DNA of 7,462 bases, from assembly GCA_022428185.1 (NCBI GenBank), contig JAKMCZ010000026.1, positions 1 through 7,462 on the forward strand. Direction: 5' to 3'. The notes beneath the pieces were generated by a model. It did not search any database, was not told the origin of the DNA, and saw only the letters and a list, made by a program, of their open reading frames with translations. Below are positions 4,862 through 7,462 of this stretch, piece by piece. A program made the translations under genes and the position numbers. This DNA is from Alphaproteobacteria bacterium. Its GTDB lineage: Bacteria; Pseudomonadota; Alphaproteobacteria; RS24. Position 1 is the stretch's first letter. Every line of letters begins with the position of its first letter.

Positions 4862-7279
4862 ATGAAATTCACCCTCTCTTGGCTGATGGCGCATCTCGAC
4901 ACCAAAGCCACGCTTGACGAGATTGTCGATAAATTGACCCTTATCGGGTTGGAAGTCGAGGCCGTTAGCGACCCCGCCGTGACCTATGCCAATTTTGAAG
5001 TGGCGGAAATTATTGCTACCGAGCCGCACCCCGATGCCGATAAATTGCAAATCTGCACGGTCAAAAGCGGGCAAGGCGAACAAAAACTGGTTTGCGGCGC
5101 GCCCAATGCACGCGCCGGACTGATCGGCATTTTAGCGCAGCAAGGCGCAGTCATTCCGGCCAATGGTATGGTGCTGGGCAAGGCCAAAATTCGCGGCGTT
5201 GAGAGCAATGGCATGATGTGTTCGGGGGCTGAGCTTGGCCTGTCAGATGACCATGACGGCATTATCGACCTCGAAAACGCTCCCGCCATCGGCACATCGG
5301 CAGCTCAAGCGCTGGGGCTGGATGATGCCATGATTGAGATAGGCATTACGCCCAACCGCCCTGATTGTCTTGGCGTGCGCGGCATTGCCCGCGATTTGGC
5401 CGCCACCGGTCTTGGCAAGTTAAAGGCTGATGAAACCAAGCCGATTAAAGCCGATAAAGAATGTGACACAAAAATTGAGGTGCGCGGCGATGGCTGTCCG
5501 ATTTTTGCCGCTTGCCGGATTGAAGGGGTCAAAAATACCGACAGTCCGGCCTGGTTGAAAGCCCGCCTGACCGCCATCGGCCTCAAACCGATAAGCGCGC
5601 TGGTCGATATCACCAATTATATTTCCTATGACCGAGGACGACCTTTACATGTTTATGATGCCGACAAGTTGAGCGGCACAGTGCGTGCGCGCGCCGCCCA
5701 AAAAGGCGAGAGCTTTGTCGCGCTGGACGATGAGACCTATGACTTGCGCGACAGCGACTGCGTGATTGCCGATGACCAATCGGTTTTGGGGCTTGGCGGC
5801 ATTATGGGTGGGCTCGATAGCGGTTCGACGTTCGACACAGAAAATGTGCTGGTCGAAAGCGCCTGGTTTGACCCGGTCGCGATTGCGCTATCGGGGCGGC
5901 ATCATAATATCGACAGCGACGCACGCTATCGCTTTGAGCGCGGTGTTGACCCGGCTTCGGTCGAGAGCGGCTTGGCGCTGGCGGTCAGTATGATTGTCGA
6001 TATTTGCGGCGGTACGGTTTGTACGCCGGTAATTGCCGGACAAATAGCCGATACGGAAAAAACCATCAGCTTTGAGCCGAGCCGTGTGCAGCAATTGACC
6101 GGTCTTGAGATTGACGAAAACACCATGCAGTCCATTCTCGACAAGCTTGGTTTCGCGGTCAAAACCGGCAAAACATGGCAGGTCAGCGTGCCGAGCTGGC
6201 GACCCGATATTGATGATGCCACGCATGGGGCTGATATTGTCGAAGAGATTGTGCGCATTTACGGGCTTGACGAAGTGCCGTCCACGCCCCTGCCGCAGCA
6301 CAAGGGGGTCGCCAAGCCGACCTTGACCCTCGACCAACGCCGCGCCGGTTTGATGCGGCGCGCTTTGGCGGCGCGCGGGCTGGTTGAGGCGGTCACTTGG
6401 TCGTTCATCTCAAAAACGCAATCAGAAGCCTTTCATGGGGCTGACGGTCTCGAATTGGCTAATCCGATATCCTCGGAACTGTCGCATATGCGCCCGTCGC
6501 TTTTGCCCGGGCTGATGACGGCGGCGCAAAGAAACAGGGATAGAGGCGCGGCTTCGATCAATCTGTTTGAGTTGGGCCACGAATTTCAAGCCGCCACACC
6601 GGGCGCTCAGCGTTTCGCCGCTGCCGGACTTCGTTCCGGTTCAGGCGCCGGACCGGCAGCGACCAAAAATTGGCGCGGCGCACCCACCGGTCTCGATGCC
6701 TATGCAGCACGCGCCGATGCCGAGGCGGCACTGGCGGCTTGCGGCGTTGCACCCGACGGTTTGCAGGTTTTGCCGATTAGCCAAGACAGCGATATTGACT
6801 GGTATCACCCGGGACGCAGCGGCATGCTAGCGCGCAATCCGCGCGAGCCAATGGCGGTGTTTGGCGAGTTGCATCCGGCTCTCCTACAAGCCTTTAACAT
6901 TGATGGCGCAATGGTGGCTTTTGAAGTCTGGCCCGACACGGTGCCCGCGCCGAAAGACACTGCCGAATTGGCACGCAGCGCACTCGCCCTGTCCAATTTA
7001 CAAAGCCTGACACGCGATTTTGCCTTTGAGGTCAGCCAAGCGACACGCGCCGCCGATATAGTGCGCGCCGCAAAAGGCGCAGACAAAAAACTCATTACGC
7101 ACGTGCGGGTGTTTGACGTGTTTGAAGGCGGCAATTTACCCGACGGCATGAAATCGGTAGCGCTGGAAGTGACCTTGCAGCCGCAGGATAAAACCCTAAC
7201 CGATGCCGAAATTGACGCGGTCGCCGACAAAGTAACCGCTGCGGTGGAAAAAACCTCAGGCGGCAGGCTGCGGGGCTGA
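4862..7279 (+). CDS. pheT: Phenylalanine--tRNA ligase beta subunit
   Basis: The 805-residue partner of PheS, providing tRNA recognition and editing of mischarged Tyr-tRNA-Phe. Domains in order: N-terminal MKFTLSWL segment; OB-fold tRNA-binding domain at about 39-148 with EIIATEPHPDADKLQICTV and KLVCGAPNA; B3/B4 editing domain at about 205-390 with KPISALVDITNYI and RGRPLHVYDADKL; B5 domain at about 401-476 with VPSWRPDIDDATHGADIVEE; a catalytic-like core carrying NPISSELSHMRPSLLPGLM; and a C-terminal ferredoxin-fold anticodon-binding domain at about 712-805 starting SLTRDFAFEV. The length is normal for the family. The start at 4862 follows GAGGGGG (4850-4856), which overlaps the pheS stop, indicating a coupled operon. 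An in-frame extension back to 4787 would overlap the end of pheS and is rejected. No frameshift or missing domain is seen. Confidence 0.98.
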   Translation: MKFTLSWLMAHLDTKATLDEIVDKLTLIGLEVEAVSDPAVTYANFEVAEIIATEPHPDADKLQICTVKSGQGEQKLVCGAPNARAGLIGILAQQGAVIPANGMVLGKAKIRGVESNGMMCSGAELGLSDDHDGIIDLENAPAIGTSAAQALGLDDAMIEIGITPNRPDCLGVRGIARDLAATGLGKLKADETKPIKADKECDTKIEVRGDGCPIFAACRIEGVKNTDSPAWLKARLTAIGLKPISALVDITNYISYDRGRPLHVYDADKLSGTVRARAAQKGESFVALDDETYDLRDSDCVIADDQSVLGLGGIMGGLDSGSTFDTENVLVESAWFDPVAIALSGRHHNIDSDARYRFERGVDPASVESGLALAVSMIVDICGGTVCTPVIAGQIADTEKTISFEPSRVQQLTGLEIDENTMQSILDKLGFAVKTGKTWQVSVPSWRPDIDDATHGADIVEEIVRIYGLDEVPSTPLPQHKGVAKPTLTLDQRRAGLMRRALAARGLVEAVTWSFISKTQSEAFHGADGLELANPISSELSHMRPSLLPGLMTAAQRNRDRGAASINLFELGHEFQAATPGAQRFAAAGLRSGSGAGPAATKNWRGAPTGLDAYAARADAEAALAACGVAPDGLQVLPISQDSDIDWYHPGRSGMLARNPREPMAVFGELHPALLQAFNIDGAMVAFEVWPDTVPAPKDTAELARSALALSNLQSLTRDFAFEVSQATRAADIVRAAKGADKKLITHVRVFDVFEGGNLPDGMKSVALEVTLQPQDKTLTDAEIDAVADKVTAAVEKTSGGRLRG

Positions 7280-7313
7280 TTTACATCATCTGATTTAACG
7301 CGCAATTGACGCA

Positions 7314-7342
7314 TTGGCGGCGCGGACTGGCGGTGCTATATC
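7314..7342 (+). promoter_or_regulatory. Extended -10 promoter directly upstream of lepA
   Basis: TTGGCG (7314-7319), a 17-bp spacer and TATATC (7337-7342) preceded by TG-C (7334-7336) form a good extended -10 promoter. Only 7 bases separate the -10 box from the lepA ATG at 7350, so the transcript should begin at or within a base or two of the start codon. A second -35-like TTGACG at 7306-7311 is too far (25 bp) from this -10. Confidence 0.55.
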
Positions 7343-7349
7343 GTGGCTG

Positions 7350-7462
7350 ATGAGTGCAACGTCCAAAAGCCATATTCGCAATTTTTCGATTATTGCCCAT
7401 ATCGATCACGGCAAATCGACACTGGCCGACCGGTTAATCCAAATGACCGGCGGGTTGAGCGC
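7350..7462 (+). CDS. lepA: Elongation factor 4 (LepA), 3'-truncated by the window edge
   Basis: The first 37 codons of the translational GTPase EF4, which acts on the ribosome at the elongation stage (back-translocation in vitro, a role in initiation or 30S biogenesis proposed in vivo). Seen: MSATSKSHIRNFSIIAHIDH at the N-terminus, with the GTPase P-loop AHIDHGKS at residues 16-23 and then TLADRLIQMTGGLS, which matches LepA rather than EF-G or TypA in spacing. The rest lies outside the window. No Shine-Dalgarno is visible before the ATG (bases 7343-7349 read GTGGCTG). Together with the adjacent promoter this suggests a leaderless mRNA. It is probably transcribed independently of pheST, although no clear terminator separates them in the 70-base gap. 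Confidence 0.93.
   Translation, partial: MSATSKSHIRNFSIIAHIDHGKSTLADRLIQMTGGLS

Noticed and set aside
4207..4911. A 234-codon open frame on the minus strand, opposite pheS
   Set aside because: It is entirely antisense to a clear pheS, has no recognisable domain and a composition typical of shadow frames. The same applies to minus-strand frames at 441-890, 1467-1805, 5888-6337 and 6805-7314.
7280..7349. Terminator between pheT and lepA
   Set aside because: Only 4-bp inverted repeats such as TGAT...ATCA are present, with no following T-run.
1..7462. Search for a new multi-gene system, mobile element or CRISPR array
   Set aside because: Apart from one small unknown gene, every coding region is a known conserved family. 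No long direct or inverted repeats, transposase or integrase genes were seen.

Overview
The window is a chromosomal housekeeping segment, most likely from an alphaproteobacterium of moderate GC content. The ribosomal, IF3 and PheRS proteins all read as alphaproteobacterial; IF3, for example, has an ARRP...GPRVN-type N-terminus. I cannot place it more precisely from sequence alone.

Layout. Bases 1-1243 hold the end of a GT4-family glycosyltransferase gene. A 106-residue protein of unknown function overlaps it by four bases (ATGA). Bases 1244-1385 are a non-coding leader, and infC (IF3) follows at 1386-1925. I start infC at an ATA codon, because this is the only start with a Shine-Dalgarno sequence and a complete N-terminus. 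A cytosolic-type glycerophosphodiester phosphodiesterase gene lies on the minus strand at 1930-2871, tail-to-tail with infC and only 4 bp away. A divergent regulatory region follows (2872-3011), then rpmI (L35) and rplT (L20). A 130-bp gap contains a strong intrinsic terminator or attenuator. After it come pheS and pheT, the two subunits of phenylalanyl-tRNA synthetase. The window ends in the first 37 codons of lepA (EF4), which appears to have its own promoter directly at its start codon.

How the genes work together. Most of the window serves translation: initiation (IF3), 50S assembly (L35, L20), tRNA-Phe charging (PheST) and elongation quality control (EF4). The gene pair at the left edge probably belongs to surface-glycan synthesis. 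The phosphodiesterase is a metabolic gene placed, in reverse orientation, inside the often contiguous infC-rpmI-rplT cluster.

I do not see a new defence, mobile or otherwise undescribed multi-gene system here: there are no CRISPR arrays, insertion sequences, tRNAs or rRNAs. The points worth checking are regulatory: the AUA start of infC, the terminator-containing leader of pheST, the probably leaderless lepA transcript, and the small unknown gene coupled to the glycosyltransferase.
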